Position numbers and translations under genes: made by a program. Below the pieces are notes generated by a model, which saw only the letters and a list, made by a program, of their open reading frames with translations, made no database searches and was not told the DNA's origin. A DNA stretch of 64,000 nucleotides from Hyphomonadaceae bacterium (lineage in GTDB: Bacteria; Pseudomonadota; Alphaproteobacteria; Caulobacterales; Hyphomonadaceae): assembly GCA_022760335.1 (NCBI GenBank), contig JALEGE010000205.1, forward strand, positions 37,386-101,385, written 5' to 3'. Within the stretch, counting starts at the first letter, position 1, and every line of letters begins with the position of its first letter. Positions 16,938 to 24,718 of this stretch are shown piece after piece.

Positions 16938-17298
16938 CGACACTCTAGTAGCAGCGGGCGACGCGCTGATTTCCCTGGCCGAAGGGCCGGGCGTGGCGGC
17001 GGCGCGCGCGCTGGAAGCGGCTTTCGCCGAGGCCGGGGCGAGCATTGAAGCTTCCCTTGCCCGGGCCGCTGAGCGGGGGCGCTTGGACTTCGAGGATATG
17101 GCGGAGGCGATTGCGCGAGATCTCGCCCGGCTGGCTGTCTCATCGGTCTTCGGCAGCGGCGCGCCTGGAGCGGTGCAGCAGACCCTGAATGTCACCCTGC
17201 CGCAATCGGGCGGCAATGCCTCACGCAACCTGCTTGCCAATCGCGGCGCCCTTGAAGCGCTGATGGCGCGGTTCGCCAGTCTGGGAGGACGTCTGTGA
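16921..17298 (+). CDS. GTA tape measure protein, short (g11)
   Basis: 125 aa, almost entirely helical and rich in Ala (AAARALEAAFAEAGASIEASLARAAERG), with FEDMAEAIARDLARLAVSSVFG near the middle that matches the C-terminal signature of GTA tape measure proteins. It is much shorter than phage tape measures and, as I recall, clearly shorter than the Rhodobacter GTA homologue of about 220 residues. If tape length sets tail length, this tail may be stubby. The position between chaperones and the distal tail gene supports the call. Confidence 0.8.
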   Translation: MADNPDDTLVAAGDALISLAEGPGVAAARALEAAFAEAGASIEASLARAAERGRLDFEDMAEAIARDLARLAVSSVFGSGAPGAVQQTLNVTLPQSGGNASRNLLANRGALEALMARFASLGGRL

Positions 17299-17921
17299 TG
17301 GCTCTGTCTTCCTTTCATGAGGTGCGTTTTCCATTGGCCATTGCCTTTGGCGCGATTGGTGGGCCGGAGCGACGCACAGACATTATTCAGCTCGCCAGTG
17401 GAGCCGAACAGCGCACGGCCAGTTGGTCTGGCTCCCGCCGGCGTTGGGATGTGGGCAGTGCCGTGCAGACGCTGGAAGAGTTACACGATCTAACCGCGTT
17501 CTTTGAAGCCCGGCGTGGGGCGCTTTATGGCTTCCGTTTCCGGGACTTCACCGATGATCGCTCCTGCGGGCCGGAGCAGGACCCCGCGCCGACAGACCAG
17601 GCGCTCGGCATAGGCGATGACGGCGAGACCGAATTCCAGCTTGTGAAACATTATGGCGATTATGCCCGCCCGATCCTGAAACCTGTGACTGGCAGTGTTC
17701 GCATCGCCCTTGACGGCGTGGAGCAAAGCTCAGGTTTCAGTGTGGACAACACGACCGGAGTGGTGACCTTTTCCTCCGCCCCTGGCGTGGGCGTTGCCAT
17801 CACTGCCGGCTTCGAATTCGACTGTCCAGCCCGGTTTGACACAGATCGGCTGGAGGCCAGCCTAGAGGGGTTTGGTGCCGGCCGCATTGTGAATGCCCAG
17901 CTTGTGGAATTGATCGGATAG
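17298..17921 (+). CDS. GTA distal tail protein (g12, DUF2460)
   Basis: 207 aa from the ATG at 17298 (GGAGG nine bases upstream). DUF2460 markers: FHEVRFPLAIAFGAIGGPERRTDIIQLASGAEQRTASW at the N-terminus, FFEARRGALYGFRFRDFTD in the middle and GFEFDCPARFDTDRLEASLEGF near the C-terminus. It forms the ring at the tip of the tail tube that holds the baseplate hub. Confidence 0.92.
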   Translation: MALSSFHEVRFPLAIAFGAIGGPERRTDIIQLASGAEQRTASWSGSRRRWDVGSAVQTLEELHDLTAFFEARRGALYGFRFRDFTDDRSCGPEQDPAPTDQALGIGDDGETEFQLVKHYGDYARPILKPVTGSVRIALDGVEQSSGFSVDNTTGVVTFSSAPGVGVAITAGFEFDCPARFDTDRLEASLEGFGAGRIVNAQLVELIG

Positions 17922-17924
17922 GTC

Positions 17925-18554
17925 ATGGTTACGCTGATTTCCAAACCGGCGGAAGCTGCACGCCATGTCTGCCTCGGCTGGGTGTTGACGCGCGGGGATG
18001 GTTTCACCCTGCGCCTGACCGGGCATGACAAGCCTCTCACCATAGTGGGCGAAACCTATGAGCCTGGCGCGGCGCTGGAGGCGAGCAGTTTTACCCGCAC
18101 CACAGATCTTGAGCCCGGTCATGCTTCCGTGCGTGGCGCGTTGGATGCCGAAGCGATTACCGAAGAAGACATTCTTACCGGTACCTGGGATGGAGCCCGT
18201 GTTGATGTCTATCGGCTCGACTGGCTGGCGCTGTCGGTTATTGAGCTGATCTGGAGCGGGCGGCTGGCCCGTGTGGAGTGGCAGGGTGAGCGGTTCGAGG
18301 CTGATCTTGTCTCGCTGAAAGTCGATCTCGACCGCCTGATCGGGCGGCAATTCCTACGCCAGTGCGATGCTGTGCTGGGCGATGCGCGCTGTGGCGTGGA
18401 TCTGGAGAACCCGGCCTTTGAGGGCCTGATCTGCGACCAACAGCTTACGACCTGCATCGAAACCTTCGCTAATGTTGAGAACTTTCGCGGCTTTCCGCAT
18501 ATGCCCGGCAACGATTTCATTCTGGCTGGCCCGGCGGCAGGGACGGGCGAATGA
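17925..18554 (+). CDS. GTA baseplate hub protein, compact form (g13, DUF2163)
   Basis: 209 aa. The N-terminal half is typical DUF2163 (CLGWVLTRGDGFTLRLTGHD, then EDILTGTWDGARVDVYRLDW). The C-terminus has the phage BR0599 signature NFRGFPHMPGNDFI. Between them lie four cysteines (Cys147, 156, 170, 177), consistent with the Fe-S cluster described for this protein in Rhodobacter GTA (recalled). Other DUF2163 proteins are nearer 290 residues; the domain normally found between the second and third cysteine is missing here, yet the frame and ends are intact, so it looks like a natural short form, not a pseudogene. Confidence 0.87.
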   Translation: MVTLISKPAEAARHVCLGWVLTRGDGFTLRLTGHDKPLTIVGETYEPGAALEASSFTRTTDLEPGHASVRGALDAEAITEEDILTGTWDGARVDVYRLDWLALSVIELIWSGRLARVEWQGERFEADLVSLKVDLDRLIGRQFLRQCDAVLGDARCGVDLENPAFEGLICDQQLTTCIETFANVENFRGFPHMPGNDFILAGPAAGTGE

Positions 18555-18997
18555 CCCGTGCGGAAATTTTGACCGAGGCGCGCGGCTGGCTCGGCACGCC
18601 TTATCGCCATCAGGCGAGTGTGCGGGGGGCAGGCGCAGATTGCCTTGGCTTTCTGCGCGGGGTCTGGCGTGGCTGTGTCGGCGATGAACCGGAAGCCGTC
18701 CCGGCTTATACGCCCGATTGGGCAGAGCTGACGGGCGAGGACACCTTGCTTGCCGCCGCCCGCCGGCATCTTGTGGAAATCCCGGTAGGTGCCGTGCGCG
18801 AGGGTGACATCCTGCTGTTTCGCATGGCTGCTGGCGTGCCGGCCAAGCATTGCGCGCTGGTCAGTGCCTGCCAGGCCGGCCGCGCGTGCCGCATCCTGCA
18901 CGCCTATTGGGGGCGCGGGGTCACCGAAACCCGGCTCGTACCCTGGTGGTCGCGGCGTATTACGGCGGCGTTTTCCTTTCCTGGATTGGAGGTCTGA
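18551..18997 (+). CDS. GTA NlpC/P60 cell-wall peptidase (g14)
   Basis: 148 aa. NlpC/P60 fold: GWLGTPYRHQASVRGAGADC places the nucleophile Cys31, followed by His100 in AKHCALV and His117 in LHAYWG as the remaining catalytic residues. This tail-tip enzyme is thought to cut peptide cross-links of the recipient cell wall during DNA entry. It overlaps g13 by four bases and is followed after three bases by the megatron gene. Confidence 0.92.
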   Translation: MTRAEILTEARGWLGTPYRHQASVRGAGADCLGFLRGVWRGCVGDEPEAVPAYTPDWAELTGEDTLLAAARRHLVEIPVGAVREGDILLFRMAAGVPAKHCALVSACQAGRACRILHAYWGRGVTETRLVPWWSRRITAAFSFPGLEV

Positions 18998-19000
18998 GCC

Positions 19001-22000
19001 ATGGCCCAGATTGCATTTTCCGAAGCTGGCGCAGCGTTGGGCGCACGCTTCTTGCCTGGAGGCGTGAGTGTTTTCGGCCGCCAGTTTGCAGGGGCACAGA
19101 TTGGCCGGACGCTGGGTAGCTTGGCTGGAGCGGCCATCGACCAGGCCTATTTCACTCCGCCGTTGGAAGGCCCGCGCCTGAGAGCCCTGCATGTGATGGA
19201 GAGCAGGGAAGGCGCGGGATTGCCAAATGTCTATGGCCGCATGCGCGTGGGCGGGCAGGTGATCTGGGCAGGCGACTTCACCGAAAATCGCACCAGCCAG
19301 GGCGGCAAGGGCGGGCCGCGCGTGAGCACCTATTCCTATACGGTCAGTTTTGCCGTGGCCGTCTGTGAAGGCCCGAATGCCCGCATCGAGCGCATATGGG
19401 CCAATGGCGAGCCGTTGTCGCTGGGCAGCTATACCCATCGCATCTATCCGGGGTCTGAGACGCAGGAACCCGACCCGGCGATCGAAGCTGAGCTCGGCGC
19501 GGGCAAGGCGCCGGCCTATCGTGGTACCTGCTATATTCTGTTTGAGGATTTTCCGCTGGAAGCCTTCGGAAACCGGCTGCCGCAGCTTTCCTTTGAAGTG
19601 GTGAAAACCCCTGCGGCATCAGATGAGAGCACTGTTCGCGATGTTGTGAAGGCGGTGAACATCATTCCGGCCACAGGTGAGTTCGTTTATGCAGCCGAGC
19701 CCGTGCGCACGCGGACCTTTCCTGGCCGGGAAACGCCACTGAATGTGCACAGTGTGGATGGTCGTAGCGATTTCCTGGTCTCGATGGACCAGCTGCAGGC
19801 TGAATTACCAAATGTGACCGCAGCGTCTCTCACCGTAGGCTGGTTTGGCACGGATCTGCGTGCGGGCCATTGCGAGATCCGCCCTGGTGTGGAAACGCAA
19901 GACCGTGTGACTGTGCCTCGTTCCTGGCAGGTTTGCGGAGAAGGGCGCGAGGGTGCCTATCTCATTTCCCAGACCGAGGCTGGCAATGCCAATTATGGCG
20001 GAACACCGGCCGATTGGTGTGTAATCCAGGCTATGCAGGAGTTGGCCGCGCGCGGCATCGCGGTGACGCTGACACCCTTCCTGCTGATGGACGTGCCACC
20101 AGGCAACACATTGCCCGACCTGGGCGGCGGAACCGGGCAACCGGCATTTCCATGGCGCGGGCGGATTTCATCTGATCTTGACGGGACGGCTGGTGCCCGC
20201 ACGGCGGTAGCGGATTTCATGGGGGCGGCACAGCCGAGCCATTTCAACTTCAGTGATGATATTGCCAGCTATTCCGGCCCGGGCAGCGATTGGGGCTATC
20301 GCCGTTTCATCCTGCACCATGCCGCGCTGGCCAAGGCGAGCGGGGCCTGCAGCGCCTTCCTGATCGGCAGCGAGATGCGCGCACTGACCCAGTTGCGCGA
20401 TGATACGGGCGCATTTCCCTTCGTGGAGGCTCTGGTGACGCTTGCCCAGGATGTGAAAGCCATGTTGGGGCCGGGCGTTGAGGTCGGCTATGCGGCGGAC
20501 TGGAGCGAATATGGCGCCTTCGTTCCCGGCGATGGCAGTGGGGATGTGCTGTTCCCGCTTGATCCGCTTTGGGCTGAGACTTCCATCGATTTTGTCGGGA
20601 TCGACTGGTATCCGCCTGCGGGCGACTGGCGCGATGGTGAGACCCATCTGGACAAGCTCGCAGGCTATGACCGGCCGGGCGACGCTGCCTATATCCTCGC
20701 CAACCAGACCGGCGGGGAGAATTTCGAGTGGTATTATGCCAGCCCGGCAGACCGCGATGCCCAGACACGCACGTTGATCGACGACACCGCCCATGGCGAG
20801 CACTGGGTCTTCCGCGCCAAGGACATTGCCGGCTGGTGGGGCGCGGCGCACCATGAACGCCCCGGCGGTGTGCGCAATGCTTCGCCCACAGCCTGGACCG
20901 CGTCCAGCAAGCCCGTCCGTTTCAGCGAGATCGGCTTTCCTGCCGTCGACAAGGGCATCAATTCCCCGAACCTGTTCTACGATCCGAAAAGCTCTGAAAG
21001 CGCGGTTCCGCCCTATTCCAGTGGCGCGCGCGATGATGTGCTGCAGGCCGAAGCGCTGATCGGCGCACTCGGCTATTGGGACAGTGTATCCTTTGTTGAT
21101 CAGGCTGCCGTCTGGGCCTGGGATGCGCGGCCCTATCCGGATTTTCCAGTGCGTAGCACGGTCTGGTCGGATGGTGAAAATTGGAGCTATGGCCATTGGC
21201 TGAATGGGCGAACGGGTCTTGCGACCTTGTCTGCTGTTCTGACAGATCTTGGCCAGAGAGCTGATGTTTCGCTGTCTCCGGTGGGCGTGACCGGCCTGGT
21301 CCAGGGTTTTGCCCTCGATGGCGTGACTCGGTTGAAGGATGCCCTTGCGCCACTGACGGTTGGTTTCGGCCTGGCCTGCGCAGAAACGGCTGGGCAGTTG
21401 CAGGTTTCAGCTATTGGCACCGAGGCCGGCTTTTGTTTCTCTCAGGAGCTGTTGGTCGAAAATGGGCTTGAGCGCATGCGGCGTACACAAATCGCGCCGC
21501 CAGGTCGCCTTGTGCTGACTTATGCGGGGCTGGAAAACGCTTTTCAAACCAGTACGATAGAGGTGCGCAGCTCCATCGGCGATATTCATCGAACGGCCTC
21601 GCTCGCCCTCCCTCTCGTTTTGTCAGAGCCGCAAGCTGCCGGAATTGCAGCTAGGCTCCTGCAGGCGCACCAGCGCGTTGACAGGTTGGCGATCGACCTT
21701 GGTGACCTGGACGCCGGATTCAGCTTGTTCAGCACAGTTGAGGTGGAAGGGCTCGGCGGGCTGTGGACCGTATTGGGCGAGGAACTGACAGCGTCGCGCA
21801 CGCTCAGTCTTGAGCCTGCACCGTCTGGTCAGGTTGTGTCATTGGCGACGGAGCTTCCGAGCGTATCCGGCACCTCTGGTTTTGCCGCGCCAGCTGATTT
21901 GCTCATCATCGATGCACCCTTACTACCGCTTGAGGACGCGGGGGCACGGGGACTTGTCCTTGCCGGTTTTGCCGACCCTTGGCCCGGCGAGGTTGGCGTC

Positions 22001-22750
22001 CTGTCTGGCAACGCAGCGGATCAGCTCGTTGAAATTGCGCGCCTTTCCTTACCTGCGCTGACCGGTATTCTGACGCGTGCCCTGCAGAGCGGGCCGGTGG
22101 CGCGGTGGGACCATGCCGCCAATCTTGAAGTAGAAATGGCGTTTCCGCTGCTGGCTTCCGCTACGCAGGATGCCGTACTGGCGGGTGCGAATCACTTGCT
22201 TGTCGAGACGCAGGCGGGGTGGGAACTTCTGGCCTTCGCACAAGTGGAGTTGCTTGAGAGTGCAAATTACCGGCTGACGCAATTGCTGCGCGGCCTGAAT
22301 GGCAGTGAGGTGGCAACTGAGGCCGGAGCGCCGGTGGGCGCGCGCTGCGTGCTCGTAGATGCCGCGCTTTTGCGGCTTGCGAAGGCAGCGAGCCAGCCGG
22401 GATTGGAGCGGGTCTGGCAAGCTGGACTGTCTGGAGAGCCCCAATCGGTGACATTCCAGGATTTCGCCGGATTGCCCTGGCGTCCGGGACATGCGCGCTG
22501 GACAAGTGTCACGCGCGTTGAGTGGGCTGAGCGTGGCCCGCATATTCCCGATGACTGGGACGCGCCGGACCCGGAACGGCTTTACAGCTATGATGTCGCG
22601 TGGACCCCTTCTGGCCAAAGTGAGACCGAGCAAACCGTCGCTGCAACCGGCTTCGACCTACCGGTTGGTGCCTCAAATATACGGGTGCGTAGCCGGTCAT
22701 CTGAAGGCCGCACCAGCGACTGGCTTTCCATTCCCGGCCCGAATGACTAG
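19001..22750 (+). CDS. GTA megatron / host-specificity tail-tip protein (g15)
   Basis: 1249 aa, the usual giant last gene of the GTA cluster. The N-terminus carries a hydrophobic, glycine-rich stretch (LGSLAGAAIDQAYF). The centre (about residues 430-740) is the GTA TIM-barrel-like domain with SDIASYSGPG-like and VGIDWYPPAGDWRDGE segments, and residues from about 800 match the phage tail hub Phage-tail_3 domain. The C-terminus has fibronectin-like repeats. The protein forms the central baseplate spike and contacts the recipient surface. It is intact. Confidence 0.93.
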   Translation: MAQIAFSEAGAALGARFLPGGVSVFGRQFAGAQIGRTLGSLAGAAIDQAYFTPPLEGPRLRALHVMESREGAGLPNVYGRMRVGGQVIWAGDFTENRTSQGGKGGPRVSTYSYTVSFAVAVCEGPNARIERIWANGEPLSLGSYTHRIYPGSETQEPDPAIEAELGAGKAPAYRGTCYILFEDFPLEAFGNRLPQLSFEVVKTPAASDESTVRDVVKAVNIIPATGEFVYAAEPVRTRTFPGRETPLNVHSVDGRSDFLVSMDQLQAELPNVTAASLTVGWFGTDLRAGHCEIRPGVETQDRVTVPRSWQVCGEGREGAYLISQTEAGNANYGGTPADWCVIQAMQELAARGIAVTLTPFLLMDVPPGNTLPDLGGGTGQPAFPWRGRISSDLDGTAGARTAVADFMGAAQPSHFNFSDDIASYSGPGSDWGYRRFILHHAALAKASGACSAFLIGSEMRALTQLRDDTGAFPFVEALVTLAQDVKAMLGPGVEVGYAADWSEYGAFVPGDGSGDVLFPLDPLWAETSIDFVGIDWYPPAGDWRDGETHLDKLAGYDRPGDAAYILANQTGGENFEWYYASPADRDAQTRTLIDDTAHGEHWVFRAKDIAGWWGAAHHERPGGVRNASPTAWTASSKPVRFSEIGFPAVDKGINSPNLFYDPKSSESAVPPYSSGARDDVLQAEALIGALGYWDSVSFVDQAAVWAWDARPYPDFPVRSTVWSDGENWSYGHWLNGRTGLATLSAVLTDLGQRADVSLSPVGVTGLVQGFALDGVTRLKDALAPLTVGFGLACAETAGQLQVSAIGTEAGFCFSQELLVENGLERMRRTQIAPPGRLVLTYAGLENAFQTSTIEVRSSIGDIHRTASLALPLVLSEPQAAGIAARLLQAHQRVDRLAIDLGDLDAGFSLFSTVEVEGLGGLWTVLGEELTASRTLSLEPAPSGQVVSLATELPSVSGTSGFAAPADLLIIDAPLLPLEDAGARGLVLAGFADPWPGEVGVLSGNAADQLVEIARLSLPALTGILTRALQSGPVARWDHAANLEVEMAFPLLASATQDAVLAGANHLLVETQAGWELLAFAQVELLESANYRLTQLLRGLNGSEVATEAGAPVGARCVLVDAALLRLAKAASQPGLERVWQAGLSGEPQSVTFQDFAGLPWRPGHARWTSVTRVEWAERGPHIPDDWDAPDPERLYSYDVAWTPSGQSETEQTVAATGFDLPVGASNIRVRSRSSEGRTSDWLSIPGPND

Positions 22751-22753
22751 GTG

Positions 22754-22775
22754 ATAAGTCTGTAACCGGACTTAT
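22754..22775. other. Inverted repeat downstream of g15
   Basis: ATAAGTC (22754-22760) and GACTTAT (22769-22775) are perfect 7-bp arms around an 8-base loop, in the 40-base gap between the GTA megatron and the DnaJ-like gene. There is no T-run, so an efficient intrinsic terminator is unlikely. It could be an operator or a weak hairpin in the leader of the chaperone gene. Confidence 0.4.
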
Positions 22776-22790
22776 ACGAGGACCTGTCGA

Positions 22791-23642
22791 TTGGCTGGTG
22801 ATCTTTATGCCGTTCTTGGGCTGACGCGCGGGGCAAGCGAAACTGATATCCGAAGTGCTCATCGGCGCTTGGTCAAGGAGCTGCACCCAGACCTGCATCC
22901 CGGTGATGAAGGCAAGGCGGCACGGTTCAAGGCCGTTTCTCAAGCCTTTGAAATCCTTGGTGATGCTGAGCAGCGCGCAAAGTATGACCGCGGCGAGATC
23001 GATGAAAAGGGCAATCCGAGCCATCCTTTCATGGGGGCTGGCGGACCTCGCCAGGGCGGGGCAGGGCCCGGCGGGCATGACCCCTTCGATGACATTCTTT
23101 CCGGTCTTTTCGGAGGTGGGCGAGGCCGTCGCCGCACAGGTCCGGTCAAAGGCCGCGATGTGCGTTATCAGTGTGAGATCAGTTTTGACGATGCGGTGAA
23201 TGGCGCGCGCCGGCGCATGTCTATGGCCGATGGCCGCGCCCTGGAAGTCGATATCCCCGCAGGTATCGAAGATGGGCAAACTCTGCGTTTGAAAAGCCAG
23301 GGGCATGCATCGCCTACAGGTGGGCCACCCGGCGATGCGTTTCTTAAAATCAGCGTGCAGCCGTCGAAGATATGGACGCGGGAAGGGCTGGACCTGCGGA
23401 TGACCCAACCTGTCTCGCTCGCCACGGCTGTTCTTGGTGGCAAGGTGGATGTGCGCACGCCCTCAGGCGCGGTGTCGCTGACCGTTCCTGCCGGCTCGAA
23501 CACGGGCACTGTTCTGCGCCTGAAAGGCAAGGGCGTTCAGGCAGGTAAGGCGCCCGGTAATCTCTATGCACGTTTGGAAATTGTCCTTGAAGATCCGAAG
23601 GATACGCGCCTCCAGGATTTTCTCAGGCAGACTGCAGAGTGA
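22791..23642 (+). CDS. DnaJ-class molecular chaperone (CbpA-like)
   Basis: 283 aa starting at TTG, supported by ACGAGGA eight bases upstream and by the protein beginning right at the J domain (DLYAVLGLTRGASETDIRSAHRRL). The HPD motif that stimulates DnaK is present (KELHPDLHPGD, about residue 34). A Gly/Phe-rich linker (about 75-115) leads to a DnaJ C-terminal beta domain pair (about 120-280); there is no zinc-finger domain, so it is a type II Hsp40 such as CbpA. It follows the GTA cluster on the same strand but I see no reason to think it belongs to it. Confidence 0.9.
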   Translation: MAGDLYAVLGLTRGASETDIRSAHRRLVKELHPDLHPGDEGKAARFKAVSQAFEILGDAEQRAKYDRGEIDEKGNPSHPFMGAGGPRQGGAGPGGHDPFDDILSGLFGGGRGRRRTGPVKGRDVRYQCEISFDDAVNGARRRMSMADGRALEVDIPAGIEDGQTLRLKSQGHASPTGGPPGDAFLKISVQPSKIWTREGLDLRMTQPVSLATAVLGGKVDVRTPSGAVSLTVPAGSNTGTVLRLKGKGVQAGKAPGNLYARLEIVLEDPKDTRLQDFLRQTAE

Positions 23643-23660
23643 ACTGTAATCCAACAGAAT

Positions 23661-23678
23661 CATTCACCGACCGTTCAG
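23661..23678. promoter_or_regulatory. Candidate response-regulator direct repeat
   Basis: CATTCAC (23661-23667) and CGTTCAG (23672-23678) share TTCA spaced by 11 bases, one helical turn, as is usual for OmpR-family tandem half-sites. The pair lies 26 bases before the PepSY gene, the first gene of a unit that contains an OmpR-type regulator, so autoregulation is possible. The repeat is short and could be chance. Confidence 0.3.
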
Positions 23679-23703
23679 TCCCCGGCGCCTATTTCCTGCT
23701 CCC

Positions 23704-24015
23704 ATGCTAAGACGCACCCTCTTTATGACGGTTTTCGGGCTGTCCCTGTTTGCCGCCGCGCTTTCCGCGCAGGCGCAATCCTTCACGCCCGTCGAGCCGA
23801 GTGCTTCGGGCCAATCTGACAATTATGTTCCGCTCAAGGATATCTTTGCGCGCCTGAAAGCCCAATATGGGGGCTATCAGCTTGATGCGGATCTCTATTC
23901 GACAGGCAATGGCGGTGCTGAATACCGGATCGAATGGATGGCACGTGACGGACGCCGTCTGCGCATCGTGGTTGATGCCCGGTCCGGGCGCACCATCAGG
24001 ACAAGTGGAGGCTAA
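23704..24015 (+). CDS. Secreted PepSY-domain protein
   Basis: 103 aa with a signal peptide (LFMTVFGLSLFAAALSAQAQS, cleavage after AQA) and a PepSY-like domain: VPLKDIFARLKAQYGGYQLDADLY, YRIEWMARDGRRLRIVVDARSGRTI. Such small periplasmic PepSY proteins often precede PhoP/PhoQ-type systems and may bind or inhibit the sensor (inference from context). It is six bases from the response regulator gene, so co-transcribed. Confidence 0.85.
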   Translation: MLRRTLFMTVFGLSLFAAALSAQAQSFTPVEPSASGQSDNYVPLKDIFARLKAQYGGYQLDADLYSTGNGGAEYRIEWMARDGRRLRIVVDARSGRTIRTSGG

Positions 24016-24020
24016 TCCCC

Positions 24021-24704
24021 ATGCGTATTCTTGTAGTTGAGGATGATCCAGATCTGCGTCGGCAGTTGGCCGATGCCCTCTCTCATGCTGGCTATGCTGT
24101 CGATCTCGCAGCCGATGGCGAGGACGGCCATTTCCTGGGTGATACAGAGCCTTATGATGCGGTGATCCTGGATCTTGGCCTGCCGAACCTGGATGGAGTG
24201 ACAATTCTGGAGCGTTGGCGCGCTGATGGCCGCGACTTCCCGGTTCTGATCCTGACGGCCCGTGATCGCTGGAGTGAGAAGGTGAAGGGCTTTGATGCCG
24301 GCGCCGATGATTATCTCACCAAACCCTTCTACACGGCTGAACTGCTGGCGCGTCTGCGTGCGCTCTTGCGGCGGGCGGCTGGGCACAGCGCGGCGGCTCT
24401 GGAAGCAGGTTCCCTGCGCGTGGATACGCGTTCAGCTCGCGCTACGGTGAATGGAGAGCCAATCCGCCTGACTGCACATGAATATCGCGTGCTGGCCTAT
24501 CTGATGCACCATCAGGGGCGGGTGGTGCCGCGCACCGAACTGGTTGAACATATCTATGATCAGGATTTCGACCGTGACTCCAATACGATCGAGGTCTTCA
24601 TCGGCCGTCTGCGCAAGAAGATCGGCTCGGATCGGATCGAGACCGAGCGCGGCCTCGGCTATCGCCTGGTAATCCCCGAGGCAGAACAGCACCTTGCTGG
24701 CTGA
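24021..24704 (+). CDS. OmpR/PhoP-family response regulator
   Basis: 227 aa. Receiver domain (residues 1-115) with acidic pocket VVEDD, phospho-acceptor Asp in VILDLGLPNLDG (Asp51), Thr in LTARDRW and Lys in YLTKPFY. A C-terminal winged helix (about 125-220) contains EYRVLAYLMHHQGRVVPR and the recognition region SNTIEVFIGRLRKKIG. It lies between the PepSY gene and its sensor kinase, in the same unit as the cytochrome c maturation genes. Confidence 0.92.
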   Translation: MRILVVEDDPDLRRQLADALSHAGYAVDLAADGEDGHFLGDTEPYDAVILDLGLPNLDGVTILERWRADGRDFPVLILTARDRWSEKVKGFDAGADDYLTKPFYTAELLARLRALLRRAAGHSAAALEAGSLRVDTRSARATVNGEPIRLTAHEYRVLAYLMHHQGRVVPRTELVEHIYDQDFDRDSNTIEVFIGRLRKKIGSDRIETERGLGYRLVIPEAEQHLAG

Positions 24705-24718
24705 CGCGATTTAAGCTC

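Noticed and set aside
18209-19438. 409-aa open frame on the minus strand
   Set aside because: Antisense to g13, g14 and g15, all of which have intact domains.
9080-22750. Complete prophage
   Set aside because: No integrase, repressor, replication genes or attachment sites; gene order and gp10, DUF2163, NlpC/P60 and megatron genes match a gene transfer agent.
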